Shown: piece after piece, positions 45,444 through 54,551 of the stretch
Layout of the letters: the number at the start of each line of letters is the position of its first letter
How positions within the stretch are numbered: the first letter of the stretch is position 1
Assembly (NCBI GenBank): GCA_018671175.1
Contig: JABHIE010000018.1
Location: 62,001 to 126,000 of the forward strand
Source of the DNA: Planctomycetota bacterium
GTDB taxonomy: Bacteria > Planctomycetota > UBA1135
DNA: 64,000 nucleotides
Reading direction: 5' to 3'
The notes under the pieces: model-generated
The model's input: the letters and a program-made list of their open reading frames with translations, nothing else
The model's database searches: none
What the model was told of the DNA's origin: nothing
Program-made: the position numbers and the translations under genes

Positions 45444-45818
45444 CTACACTGGATTAGAGGAGGGGTACCCCTCCTCTAAATTATCTGCAAATTCTTGCGG
45501 AGTTAAATATTTCAAAGAGCTGTGCGGACGCACAGTGTTGTAGTCACGCTGCCAATCGTCAATTATTTCTCGTGCTTCTGACATACTAAAAAAAACAATG
45601 CTGATTTAAAGATTATGTAGATGCACTCGAGAATTAAAGGATTCAGCGAATGCGTTTTCGGTAGGTTTACCCGGAGCAATGAAATGCAATTCTATACCAT
45701 TTTTATAAGCCCAAGCATCGTGTGCATTACTCGTAAACCTGGCGTGCCATCCAAAAAAAAAACAGGGCCAATCACAAAGAAATAAAGCAGTCAAACTACC
45801 AACGACTCCCATGCGCAA
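45444..45818 (-). pseudogene. Decayed IS3-family transposase (OrfB/integrase core, C-terminal part)
   Basis: The minus strand reads 'DAWAYKNGIELHFIAPGKPT', then 'ENAFAESFNSR', and, after a break, 'SEAREIIDDWQRDYNTVRPH' and 'SSLKYLTPQEFAD', the conserved C-terminal part of IS3-group integrases. Between them lies a TAA (45608-45606); a shifted frame reads 'LNQHCFF', matching the expected LNxHWF, so two frameshifts in T-rich runs have occurred. The N-terminal half and the first catalytic Asp are missing or unreadable ('HARFTSN' in place of DNGPEF). The gene is no longer functional. It is the only mobile-element trace in the window. Confidence 0.85.
45454..45479. repeat. Perfect 26-bp palindrome at the transposase 3' end
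   Basis: TTAGAGGAGGGGT is followed immediately by its exact complement, giving a palindrome with no loop. It encodes part of the last codons of the decayed transposase. It could be a transcription stop of the element or an insertion scar. It is not a typical IS3 terminal repeat. Confidence 0.7.
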
Positions 45819-45826
45819 ATCAGGCT

Positions 45827-46492
45827 TTAGAGTTTAATCTCCAAGCCACTTTTCGCCCACCCGCGCACATCCGCCAACTCATTTAAAAAGAAATGGTCGG
45901 CCGTTGGAAGTAAGGTGATAGCCGCACCGTTTCTACGCGGGGCATCCATCGCGCGGATGTCGGCTAGCTCGTCTTTTTCACCAAGCAGAAATGCGGATTT
46001 CGCGGGCCAGGCGCCGTCGGTATCTTTGGGCCACTCGTAAAAGTTGGTGGGGTAGGCGATGCCGAGAAAACGGCTGGCGGCGGATGGATTGCGCATAAGA
46101 AAACGCAACCCAACTCGACATCCGAATGAGTAGCCACAAATCGCCGTGGGCAGATTAGCCAGCTCGGATTTCAGCCAATCCAGCGCGGCGGCCGCGTCAG
46201 CCATCTCGCCCTCTCCTTCGTCGTAGACCCCCTCGCTATCGCCGGCACCGCGGAAATCTATACGCAAGGCCGCCCAACCAGCCTCGAGCGCGCCCAATGC
46301 CGCATGCCGCACCACATTGTTTTTCCGCGTGCCACCATGCTGCGGATGTGGGTGCAGCAGCAACATCGCACCTTTGGGTCGGTTGTCGGGCAAGCTCGTG
46401 AGGTCGGGCATCTCGAAAGTGCCGGCAATCAAGCCAGCGGGGCCAGGTATTTGCACGATTTGCGGCGGAGGAGTGTTGAGGTCGCGGACCAT
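45827..46492 (-). CDS. Alpha/beta hydrolase (COG2945-like)
   Basis: 221 residues from ATG 46492. The nucleophile elbow is 'ICGYSFGCRVGLRFL' (GxSxG), 'LLLHPHPQHGGTRKNNVV' forms the oxyanion region, and 'LPTADHFFLNEL' gives the catalytic His. The Asp is likely in 'LGEKDELAD'. Small intracellular esterase; substrate unknown. Longer starts at 46516 or 46552 would run into the divergent gene that begins at 46515. Confidence 0.85.
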   Translation of the reverse strand: MVRDLNTPPPQIVQIPGPAGLIAGTFEMPDLTSLPDNRPKGAMLLLHPHPQHGGTRKNNVVRHAALGALEAGWAALRIDFRGAGDSEGVYDEGEGEMADAAAALDWLKSELANLPTAICGYSFGCRVGLRFLMRNPSAASRFLGIAYPTNFYEWPKDTDGAWPAKSAFLLGEKDELADIRAMDAPRRNGAAITLLPTADHFFLNELADVRGWAKSGLEIKL

Positions 46493-46514
46493 GTGAGGTA
46501 ATTTTGGCACATCC

Positions 46515-46994
46515 ATGCGCACCATTGCTACCCTCGTGACCGACATCCCCATAAGCGAGCCTGCTTTTCACGGTTTGTTGCGCGCGATTGCCGAGTCTTC
46601 GCTCGCGGGCGCGATTTCGCCGCACGGTTTTGAGGCGCGCCACAGTTTCGGCGAAGCGGCCCTAGATTTAAGCGTGCGCGATATCGTGGTGCGATGCCGC
46701 CCCGCCAACACTGTGACTCGCGCCGCTCTGCACGAGCTCAAAAAGGTGGGCTTTCGCGGGCAAACTGCTTTTGTCTTCGAGAGCGATGGCTCCCCGCCTA
46801 GCAACGAAGACGCCTGGCAATTGGTTTTCCTTTACGCCGCCGAGATGTCGGGCTGGGTCGCCACAAATTATCTAGATTTCGAGGAAGCCACTCTTCTCGC
46901 CGGCACAAGCGAGGGGTTAATCCACGCACCCATCGGCGGACGGCATCATGGCGTGCTCATTGCCGCGAGCACCTTGCGGTTGTTGGCGCATTAG
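46515..46994 (+). CDS. Hypothetical protein upstream of addB
   Basis: 159 residues, not recognised. It has no signal peptide or membrane span. A central Trp-containing helix 'EDAWQLVFLYAAEMSGWVA' and a C-terminal 'APIGGRHHGVLIAAST' with a His pair are the most distinctive parts. It lies 68 bases upstream of addB on the same strand, and 22 bases from the start of the divergent hydrolase. Codon use and composition resemble its neighbours. Confidence 0.65.
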   Translation: MRTIATLVTDIPISEPAFHGLLRAIAESSLAGAISPHGFEARHSFGEAALDLSVRDIVVRCRPANTVTRAALHELKKVGFRGQTAFVFESDGSPPSNEDAWQLVFLYAAEMSGWVATNYLDFEEATLLAGTSEGLIHAPIGGRHHGVLIAASTLRLLAH

Positions 46995-47062
46995 TTTTTC
47001 GGGTTTTTTCACGGTCAGTGACAGAATCTGACAAAGTGCCGTTTATCCTGTGGGGGCAAGTC

Positions 47063-49909
47063 ATGATTTCCCTACCTATATCCCCCACTTTTCAGCGGCA
47101 TGATTTGCCGATACAAAAGCCTCTGCTCGACGAGGCTTGTGATTGGCTGTTTACCGAGCAGCCTAATGGTGATTTTTCGGGTTATGTGATTGCGAGCACC
47201 GGCAGCCGAGCGGGGCGTTTCCTTGAAGAGCGGCTGGCATTGCGCGCAGAGACTGACGGCCTGCTTCAGTCATTTCAAGCCCCCGATTTCTGCACAGCCG
47301 CCGAGCTGGCAGACCGCGCCTTGGGTTTGGCGCCTGGAGTCGTCGCCGATGCACCTTTGCGCGGTTTACTCTGGAAAGATGCGCTGCAGTCGGTTGGCGA
47401 CCTGGGCTTAGCTGGCCTAATGAGCCACCCTCCTAAATTATGCGATTTTTCAGGGCTGGCTGATTTGGCTGAGCTTGTGCAAAACCTGCATCGCGATTTG
47501 GCCGCCCAAGGCTTGTTGTTCGCCGATGTCCTGAGCCATGATGCTTTCGATGACTCAAAGACTGAGCGCTGGCGAATCTTGGTTGAAATCCAATCGCACT
47601 ATCGCCACTCCCTTGATGAGTTGGGGCGAGTCGACATTCATCTAGCCCGCCTCGGAGCGGCAGCTAGTGAAATTGGGTTGGCCGATTTAAAGCAACGCGC
47701 CGTTTTGCTTTGCGTCCCTGAATTGCCCCTGATTCAAAAATGCTTGTTCGCCAAATTGGCTGGGCAAATCACGCTTGTGCAGGCGAAGCCACAAGACTTG
47801 GCCGAGTCCTTCGACGCTTGGGGCTGCGTGCAACCTGAGGTCGTCCCCCACTCGACTGGGCTTTCTTTGCCAACAGCGATCTGTCGTTTTGGCGAAAACC
47901 CACGCGAGATGGTTGAGCTTGGTCTGCGTGCTTTGCGCGAGCGCGACGAGCCTTTGCCGCCTGAGCAGGTTTCATTTGGCTTGCTTGAAGCAGAGTGCGG
48001 CCCCTTTCTTGAGCAAGCGTTGGCGGCGTGTGGTCAAGATTTGCACCGGCCTTCGGGCGTTAAAATGACGCAAACACTGCCGTTTACTTTATTGAGCGAC
48101 TTACTCAATTGGCTGAGTAGCCCCAGTTTTACGCATTGGGTTGATTTGCTCACGCATCCTCATTTTGAAAGTTGGCTCGTGAAGCACCCTGCTCTTGATT
48201 TAGTCAAAACACAACTGGGTGAGGCTTTTGATTGCTACCACGCGGCTCACTTGCCGGCGCGGCGGCCGCAGTCTTGGCTTGATCTGAAATACGACAACTG
48301 GGCACCTCCACTGTTGCGCGAGGCGAGCGATGTGGCTCAACAATGCCTAAGTTGTTTTACCGATGGCGACGCAGCAATGCCCATTTTGGCGGGGCGGCTG
48401 CGCGCATTCATGTCCAAAATTTGTGGCGATGAATCGATTGTGCCTGATGCCACTCTGCGGAATCACCGCAAGGCTGGTGCTTTGCAAAAACTCGTTTCCA
48501 TTCTCGAGTCTCTTGAAAATGTACCCGCTGCGGCTGTGTCTCAAAGCGCGTTATACATGCAAATGCAACCCGCCGATTTTTTGCGACTCGTGCAACAATA
48601 CGCTCAGCGGCGCGATTTGCCCGACCCTTATAAGTTAGGCGCAATCGAAAGCTTGGGCTGGCTTGAGCTGCCGCTTGACCCGGCGGCCAGCGTCATCATC
48701 CTCGGCTTTAATGAAGAGAGGGTCACTTCTGCCCCCAAAGGCCATCCTTTTTTGCCACAAGAGTTGGCCGATGCCATTGGCTTGCCCAGCGACCCTGAGC
48801 GATTGGCTCGCGATGCCTGGGTTTTAGCCGTGCTGCAAGCTACGCGATCCGGTGCTGGCGATTTGGTTTTAATCGGCGGGCGCACCAACAATGACGGCGA
48901 CCCACTGCGTCCGAGTCGTTTGCTATTTTTCGATGACGCCACACGCTCATTAGACCGCATGAAGCAATATGTGGCTGAATCTCCTAAACCAGAATTGGCC
49001 CAAACGAGCGCAGTTGATGTATTTGTTCCACCGCTCGCGCCAACTGCGCCAGAGGTCAAGCGGGTTTCGGTTACTTCCTTCAAAGCTTTCCTTGATTCTC
49101 CCTATCATTTTTATATCAATCGCCTTTTAGGGTTAGGCGAAAGTGAACGCAGCGCCATCGAGATGGACGCCCTGCTCTACGGCAATTTTGTTCACGACAT
49201 TACTGAGCGCTTTGGTCGATGCGATTCCAAAGACAGCCAAGATGCCGACGAAATATTTGCCGCGCTCTGCCAAATGGCCACTCAAAGCGAGGCCGAGTTT
49301 TTCGGCAAAGAAATGAGTTTCGCCGTCAAATTGCAAACAGAACTAATCCAGAAACGCTTGCGCGCTTTTGCCGATGCCCAAGCCGCTTGGCGCGGCTTGG
49401 GCTGGCGCATCGACAAGGTCGAAGAAAAAATCGAAATCGATTTCGAGGGCGTTGAATTAGTCGGCAAAATTGACCGCATCGACTACCACAACAAATTGGG
49501 TAAATACGCTGTGTTCGACTACAAAACGGGCAATAAGCCCAATACCGTCAAGAAAGTGTTCTACAAAAAGCGGGGCACCGATGAAGCAAAGTGGTTTGAT
49601 TTACAGCTACCTCTCTATGTCAAACTTGCAGAAGAATCACTTTTCAAGCATGGCGCCGTCGGAGTCGCCGGCTATATCAACCTGTCAGAACAACCAACAA
49701 AAGACACCTTCTCTGTTGTTGATTTACGCGCGCCGATGGCCACCGGCTCAAAACATGAGTGGTCCGATGATGAGCTCGCCGCAGCAAACGAATACACTGC
49801 CGAGCTTATCCAACAAATGAAAAACTCCAACTGGCATGATGAAGTCGGCGGCGGTCAGTGGGATTCACTCACCATGGACACCCTCACGGGTCGGGGGTTA
49901 TTGAAATGA
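47063..49909 (+). CDS. addB: AddB-like helicase/exonuclease subunit with PD-(D/E)XK nuclease
   Basis: 948 residues from ATG 47063 (GGGGG seven bases upstream). The N-terminal two thirds are a degenerate helicase-like region. The C-terminal RecB-type nuclease is seen at 'VELVGKIDRIDYHNKL' then 'YAVFDYKTGNKP', with Asp and the DxK Lys. No Cys lies after this motif, so the Fe-S cluster of Bacillus AddB is absent, as in alphaproteobacterial AddB. It overlaps addA by ATGA. With AddA it processes double-strand breaks for RecA. Confidence 0.88.
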   Translation: MISLPISPTFQRHDLPIQKPLLDEACDWLFTEQPNGDFSGYVIASTGSRAGRFLEERLALRAETDGLLQSFQAPDFCTAAELADRALGLAPGVVADAPLRGLLWKDALQSVGDLGLAGLMSHPPKLCDFSGLADLAELVQNLHRDLAAQGLLFADVLSHDAFDDSKTERWRILVEIQSHYRHSLDELGRVDIHLARLGAAASEIGLADLKQRAVLLCVPELPLIQKCLFAKLAGQITLVQAKPQDLAESFDAWGCVQPEVVPHSTGLSLPTAICRFGENPREMVELGLRALRERDEPLPPEQVSFGLLEAECGPFLEQALAACGQDLHRPSGVKMTQTLPFTLLSDLLNWLSSPSFTHWVDLLTHPHFESWLVKHPALDLVKTQLGEAFDCYHAAHLPARRPQSWLDLKYDNWAPPLLREASDVAQQCLSCFTDGDAAMPILAGRLRAFMSKICGDESIVPDATLRNHRKAGALQKLVSILESLENVPAAAVSQSALYMQMQPADFLRLVQQYAQRRDLPDPYKLGAIESLGWLELPLDPAASVIILGFNEERVTSAPKGHPFLPQELADAIGLPSDPERLARDAWVLAVLQATRSGAGDLVLIGGRTNNDGDPLRPSRLLFFDDATRSLDRMKQYVAESPKPELAQTSAVDVFVPPLAPTAPEVKRVSVTSFKAFLDSPYHFYINRLLGLGESERSAIEMDALLYGNFVHDITERFGRCDSKDSQDADEIFAALCQMATQSEAEFFGKEMSFAVKLQTELIQKRLRAFADAQAAWRGLGWRIDKVEEKIEIDFEGVELVGKIDRIDYHNKLGKYAVFDYKTGNKPNTVKKVFYKKRGTDEAKWFDLQLPLYVKLAEESLFKHGAVGVAGYINLSEQPTKDTFSVVDLRAPMATGSKHEWSDDELAAANEYTAELIQQMKNSNWHDEVGGGQWDSLTMDTLTGRGLLK

Positions 49910-52900
49910 GTCAGCTCATCCACGAAGTCGCGCTTGCATCTGCTGGCACCGGCAAAACTTTTGATTTGTCTGGCCGATATTTGGCTCTTGCGATTGCCGC
50001 ACCTGGCGAGCTAAAAGATATCTTAGCGACAACATTTACGCGCGCAGCCGCTGGCGAGATTTTGCAGCGCATCCTTGAGCGATTGGTTGAGGCGAGCCTG
50101 CATGAAAGCAAATTGATTGAGTTAATTGATCACAATTTTGCACCGGCTGGTTGGTCGGCCAATGATGCTCGTGCTCTGGCCTTGCATTTAGGGCAGCAAA
50201 TTAATTTCCTGCAAGTGCGCACTCTAGATTCGTTTTTTCACCAATCCGTTAAAGCAAATGGCCTAGATTTGGGTTTGCCAACCAAGTGGGGCATTGCCGA
50301 AGAGCATCAAAACAATGAGTTGTGTGCAAATGTTTTAGCGCAAACCTGCGATGATCGTGGGCTCGACAAAATGATGGATGTCGTCAATGGTTTACATGGC
50401 GAAAAAGCCTTGCGTCAACCACTCGAAAAACTGCAAGAGCTCGTCAGCCATGGGCTTGAGATTTTTCAAGACGCACCCGCTGAAGCTTGGCAATGCGTTG
50501 CTGAGCAGCCTGGGCCATCTCAACAAACATGTCTCGATTTGTTTCAGCAAGCCGCGATTCCTCAAAAGAAAAGTGGTGGCGACGATTCGCGGTGGTCCAA
50601 ACTCAAAGCCCTACTTATCGATACCTTGAGCGGCTCGACAAGCGATGCTTTTTCGTTAGTCGAGCACACTGTTGTCCTTAAATTTGCAAGCAGCGGCACG
50701 CGCGAAAAATACTACAACCACTCTCTTGAGATCTGGGCTTCCGAGCTTGGGCATTTAGTGAGTTATCTCCGGGGTCTGGTTTCCAAATCAGTTGCGGCAA
50801 AAAACAAAGAGTCCTTCCAGTTGCTTCGAGATTACGACAAGGCCTTGCTTGAGTCGCGGGCGCGGTCGGGGCTATACGGCTTCCAAGATATCTCAGCCCT
50901 TTTAGGCCGGGCGGTTGCGTCAGGCACGATTTCTATCACTCCACCGCAGCACTTACTGCTCGATGAATTTCAAGACACCGCCGTGCCACAGTGGCGTGTT
51001 CTTGAGCCACTACTTCATGATGTGCTTCAAAAAGACGGCAAGTTGTTTTGCGTGGGCGATGTCAAACAGGCCATTTACGGCTGGCGTTCGGGCGAGTCTA
51101 AATTACTTTCTGGCTTACCGGGTTGGGCAAAAAACACCGCCAAGAAAACGGTCACCACAACTCCCAAAAACACAAACTACCGTTCCTCGCAAATCATTTT
51201 GTCTACGGTTGACCAAGTTTTTCAGGGCGTTAAAAGAGCAACATTCAGCGACGATGATCGTTCAGAGGCTTGCTTGGCAGGTCCTGCCGAGCGTGCAGCA
51301 CTCGCCACCTGGATGAGTGGCTACAAAAAGCACAAAGCCCATCACAACAAGTTGCAAGGTGCTGCCGTATTGGCCTTAGTCGAAAGCCACGACACAGATG
51401 AGTTAAAAGAAAAAGATGCCGTCCTGATTGCTGCGGCGGATCGCGCGGCGGCCATACTTGATGACAACCCCCATGCTTCGATTGCGATTCTATGCCGCAC
51501 GAATAAGCCCATTCCGGTTTTGCAAGATCGGCTGAGCAAACACGGGATTGCTTCATCCGGCGTGGGTGGTAGCTTGCTGACCGACTCGACTGTGGTGCGA
51601 CTCTTTTTATCACTTTGTCGTTGGCTAGATCACAAGGGCAATTCGCTGGCTGCTTTTGCCGTGCAGAGTTCACCTCTTGCCAAAGCCCTCAATGTGAGCC
51701 TGGGTATACATGATTCAAAACTGCGCACTCACCTCGCTTACCTGCGAGAGACGATTCTTGCCGAAGGCATGGGGCCATTCCTCAATGGCTTTGCTGAAGC
51801 GACACACAAAAACTGGCACTCTCATCACGAGCGGCGGCGATTCCGGCAGCTCATTGATTTAGCCTTCCGCTGGGATGCCATGCCCCCTGATTCGGTTAGC
51901 GCTTTTGCTGATTTCGTAGACAGCAAACGATTGTCCGACCCAGAGGCCGCTTCGGTTGAGGTCTTAACCGTGCATGCATCCAAGGGCCTTGAATACGATG
52001 TGGTGATTCTGCCGCAGCTAAAAGAGTCTTTGCTCAAGACGGGCAGCAACAGCTTGATGGGCGTGCGCCCCGATCCATATTCATCTTATGACCTGGTTTC
52101 CTGGCGACCGAGTGGCGCTCAGGTGACTTTACTGCCCAAGTTGCACGAAATGGCCTTGACGGTCGACACCCATGCCGTGCGCGATTCGCTTTCTTTGCTT
52201 TATGTGGCGATGACTCGCGCTGTGCATTGGGTCGAAATGCTTCTGCCACCGCCGCCAAAAAAACGGGGCAAAGATACCTACGCCAATATGTTGCGTGGTG
52301 CGCTGATAGGTAATCCGAAAAACAAACGCGATTTCGTCATTGCTCCAAAAGAAATTGCCGGCCTTGATGCTGGTTACGCTTTTGAGTTGTTGTGGGCTCA
52401 TCCTAATTCACAATCTACTTTCGAGCCAAAGGCCGCAGACAAAAAAGTCATTCGCGCACTTCCGACCGCCGATTTTGCACGCCCGCTGTTTTCCGAGGTC
52501 ATTCAACCACGGTCCTTGCGCACTTGGAGCCCCTCTTCCGCTGAAGGTGGTGGCCAAATCGAGTTGGGTTTCCTCTTGGCTGAAAATGGTCGGCAGGCCA
52601 AGCAAAAAGGCACGCTGGTGCATGCTTTGTTTGAGCAGATTAAGTGGCTTGAAGATGGCTTACCAAATGATGAAACTCTCCTAGCTAAATTGCCCGAGAT
52701 CTGTCAATTTATACCTAGCCCAAATGAGGCCCAGGAAGCGCTTGCTGTTTTTCATCGCGGCCTAGCGCGGGCAGAAATCCATGCCGCGCTCACTCAACCT
52801 GAGCAACCAACAACGGTTTGGCCGGAAAAGAAATTCTCACTGCCCGTTTTCGATGACGACGGCAATAAAACCATCCTTCGCGGCACGATTGATAGGGCGG

Positions 52901-53082
52901 TCTTGTTTCTCAAAGACAATGGCGACATTGAGCGCATCGTTATCCAAGACTGGAAAACAGGCGAGCGTGCTGATGAGCGATATGCGCCGCAACTCGAGGC
53001 TTATCGCAAAGCCGTCATGATAATGACGGGTCTGCCATCAGAGGCTATCGAGACTGAGCTGCTCTATCTCGAGGCCGACTAA
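49906..53082 (+). CDS. addA: AddA-like UvrD/RecB helicase-nuclease
   Basis: 1058 residues. Helicase motifs: I 'ASAGTGKTFDL' (about residue 11), II 'LLLDEFQDT', III 'GDVKQAIYGWRSGE', V 'LTVHASKGLEYDVV' and VI 'LLYVAMTRAV'. The C-terminal RecB-type nuclease has 'LRGTIDRAV' and 'VIQDWKTGE'. It unwinds DNA 3' to 5' and degrades strands. The ATGA overlap with addB indicates equal synthesis of the two subunits. It ends four bases into the convergent pseudouridine synthase. Confidence 0.93.
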   Translation: MSQLIHEVALASAGTGKTFDLSGRYLALAIAAPGELKDILATTFTRAAAGEILQRILERLVEASLHESKLIELIDHNFAPAGWSANDARALALHLGQQINFLQVRTLDSFFHQSVKANGLDLGLPTKWGIAEEHQNNELCANVLAQTCDDRGLDKMMDVVNGLHGEKALRQPLEKLQELVSHGLEIFQDAPAEAWQCVAEQPGPSQQTCLDLFQQAAIPQKKSGGDDSRWSKLKALLIDTLSGSTSDAFSLVEHTVVLKFASSGTREKYYNHSLEIWASELGHLVSYLRGLVSKSVAAKNKESFQLLRDYDKALLESRARSGLYGFQDISALLGRAVASGTISITPPQHLLLDEFQDTAVPQWRVLEPLLHDVLQKDGKLFCVGDVKQAIYGWRSGESKLLSGLPGWAKNTAKKTVTTTPKNTNYRSSQIILSTVDQVFQGVKRATFSDDDRSEACLAGPAERAALATWMSGYKKHKAHHNKLQGAAVLALVESHDTDELKEKDAVLIAAADRAAAILDDNPHASIAILCRTNKPIPVLQDRLSKHGIASSGVGGSLLTDSTVVRLFLSLCRWLDHKGNSLAAFAVQSSPLAKALNVSLGIHDSKLRTHLAYLRETILAEGMGPFLNGFAEATHKNWHSHHERRRFRQLIDLAFRWDAMPPDSVSAFADFVDSKRLSDPEAASVEVLTVHASKGLEYDVVILPQLKESLLKTGSNSLMGVRPDPYSSYDLVSWRPSGAQVTLLPKLHEMALTVDTHAVRDSLSLLYVAMTRAVHWVEMLLPPPPKKRGKDTYANMLRGALIGNPKNKRDFVIAPKEIAGLDAGYAFELLWAHPNSQSTFEPKAADKKVIRALPTADFARPLFSEVIQPRSLRTWSPSSAEGGGQIELGFLLAENGRQAKQKGTLVHALFEQIKWLEDGLPNDETLLAKLPEICQFIPSPNEAQEALAVFHRGLARAEIHAALTQPEQPTTVWPEKKFSLPVFDDDGNKTILRGTIDRAVLFLKDNGDIERIVIQDWKTGERADERYAPQLEAYRKAVMIMTGLPSEAIETELLYLEAD

Positions 53083-54119
53083 AACTCGGCCATATCCGGC
53101 CAAAGCGGCGCAACGAGCTCTAAATCGCGGCCCGTCATGGGGTGCTCGACTGTGAGCTTCCATGAATGCAACGCTTGGCGGCCAAGGATTAAAAGCTCAC
53201 GGTCGGCGTCGGTTAACTCATTGTGGACATTACGCAAAAACACATCATTGCCGCCCATGTACAGCTTGTCGCCCACAATTGGGTAGCCGAGATGAGCTAA
53301 ATGCACCCGCAACTGATGCGTGCGACCCGTTTTGGGGTAGAGCTCGACTAAGCTAAAGCCATGCTCGCGACGAGCGACTTTCCATTCGGTTTGTGAAGGG
53401 AGGCCGTCTTCGTCTGTGCGCACACACATACGCAAACGCACTTCGCTTTCGAGATCTTTGCCGATGGGCAAATCAACAAAGCCGCTGTCTTCAGGGATCT
53501 CGCCAATAACGAGCGCTTGATACGCTTTTTTGACTGTGCGCGCCTCAAATTGCTGGCCGATGCGCGACCGCGAGAGCTGATCTTTTGCGCACAAAACCAA
53601 GCCGCTCGTTTCACGGTCGAGACGATGACAAAGCGTCGGCATATCTTGTGTCGTGCCGTACATTTCGCGATGCCGCTCATGCACTAAATGAATCATCGAA
53701 CCCGTCAAATGCCCGTGACTTGGGTGCACATTAATGCCAGCTGGTTTGTTGACGGCGATGAGGTAATCGTCTTCGAAGATGACCTGCAACTCGCCGGGGT
53801 CATCGCCAATTTGATCTGGCGCAGGCTGAGGGTTTTCGAGCGTGACGATAATTTTTTGACCACGCAGCAGCTTTAAGCCAACTTTCATTGCACCGATTGT
53901 CGCGTTGGTGCGGTCTTTGTGCGTCTCGACTCGCACACGCCCTTCGGTGATTAATCGTTGCACGCCCGCGCGCGAATACCACGACATTTGACTTGTCAAA
54001 AAGGAATCAATGCGCCGACCCGAAATCGTCTCGCCCACTTCAAATTCAACTTCGTGAATTGGAATGCTCATATCTCGCTGACCGCGGCGGCGTTTGCGAG
54101 GGCGTTTGGGAGTCGGCAT
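53079..54119 (-). CDS. RluA/RluD-family pseudouridine synthase with S4 domain
   Basis: 346 residues from ATG 54119; ATG 54071 is an alternative start that drops a basic tail 'PTPKRPRKRRRGQRD'. An S4 RNA-binding domain (from 'GRRIDSFLTSQM') is followed by the catalytic domain with 'HRLDRETSGLVL' (catalytic Asp) and 'KTGRTHQLRVHLAHLGYPI'. It isomerises uridine in 23S rRNA or tRNA. It lies after a terminator that follows rpsU. Confidence 0.92.
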   Translation of the reverse strand: MPTPKRPRKRRRGQRDMSIPIHEVEFEVGETISGRRIDSFLTSQMSWYSRAGVQRLITEGRVRVETHKDRTNATIGAMKVGLKLLRGQKIIVTLENPQPAPDQIGDDPGELQVIFEDDYLIAVNKPAGINVHPSHGHLTGSMIHLVHERHREMYGTTQDMPTLCHRLDRETSGLVLCAKDQLSRSRIGQQFEARTVKKAYQALVIGEIPEDSGFVDLPIGKDLESEVRLRMCVRTDEDGLPSQTEWKVARREHGFSLVELYPKTGRTHQLRVHLAHLGYPIVGDKLYMGGNDVFLRNVHNELTDADRELLILGRQALHSWKLTVEHPMTGRDLELVAPLWPDMAEF

Positions 54120-54162
54120 GAGTGTGATGTTGTTTACAGATGGAATGTCTGCGTAGGCATGG

Positions 54163-54193
54163 AAAAACCCCGGCGCGCAAAAACGCACCGAGG
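54163..54193 (-). terminator. Intrinsic terminator of rpsU
   Basis: On the minus strand the transcript can form a ten-pair stem (CCTCGGTGCG with CGCGCCGGGG, two or more G-U pairs) around a T-rich loop, followed by TTTTT. It lies about 20 bases after the rpsU stop. Confidence 0.65.
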
Positions 54194-54212
54194 CTTTGTA
54201 TTTGGACCGCTT

Positions 54213-54419
54213 TTAGAAGCGGGCGTTACGACGCATCCGCTCAGAGCGGCGGACGAGACGATAGCGCTCGATGCCTGCAAGACGACGCACGGTGGTCGGC
54301 TTGGTGAAGAAACTGCGATCTTTCATCTCTGCGAAGAGACCAGAACGGTTGCAGTTGCGCTTAAAGCGACGGAGGGCAGCCTCGAGAGACTCGTTAGGAC
54401 GAACTTGAACCTTAATCAT
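54213..54419 (-). CDS. rpsU: 30S ribosomal protein bS21
   Basis: 68 residues, starting 'MIKVQVRPNESLEAALRRF' and ending in the basic tail 'YRLVRRSERMRRNARF'. Length and sequence fit bS21, which helps initiation by supporting the anti-Shine-Dalgarno region of 16S rRNA. It appears monocistronic, with a terminator downstream. TAGACT about 55 bases upstream of the ATG is a possible -10. Confidence 0.95.
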   Translation of the reverse strand: MIKVQVRPNESLEAALRRFKRNCNRSGLFAEMKDRSFFTKPTTVRRLAGIERYRLVRRSERMRRNARF

Positions 54420-54537
54420 GATGATTGCTATTTTCCGCGGGCGACAGCGCTAAACGGGCCGAGTAGTCTACCCCCCCCGCCGCAATCCGTCCATATCTCG
54501 CTGCCATATCTTCACAAAAGCGACTTGCAGCCAAGCC

Positions 54538-54543
54538 TATACT
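54538..54543 (+). promoter_or_regulatory. Putative -10 hexamer TATACT of recD2
   Basis: TATACT ends eight bases before the GTG start at 54552. No Shine-Dalgarno lies between them, so the messenger would begin almost at the start codon. Confidence 0.45.
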
Positions 54544-54551
54544 TTTGCATC

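Noticed and set aside
53958-54551. Open frame extending RecD2 upstream by about 200 residues
   Set aside because: It runs across the rpsU gene and its terminator on the other strand, and its residues look unrelated to RecD2. GTG 54552 gives the normal length.
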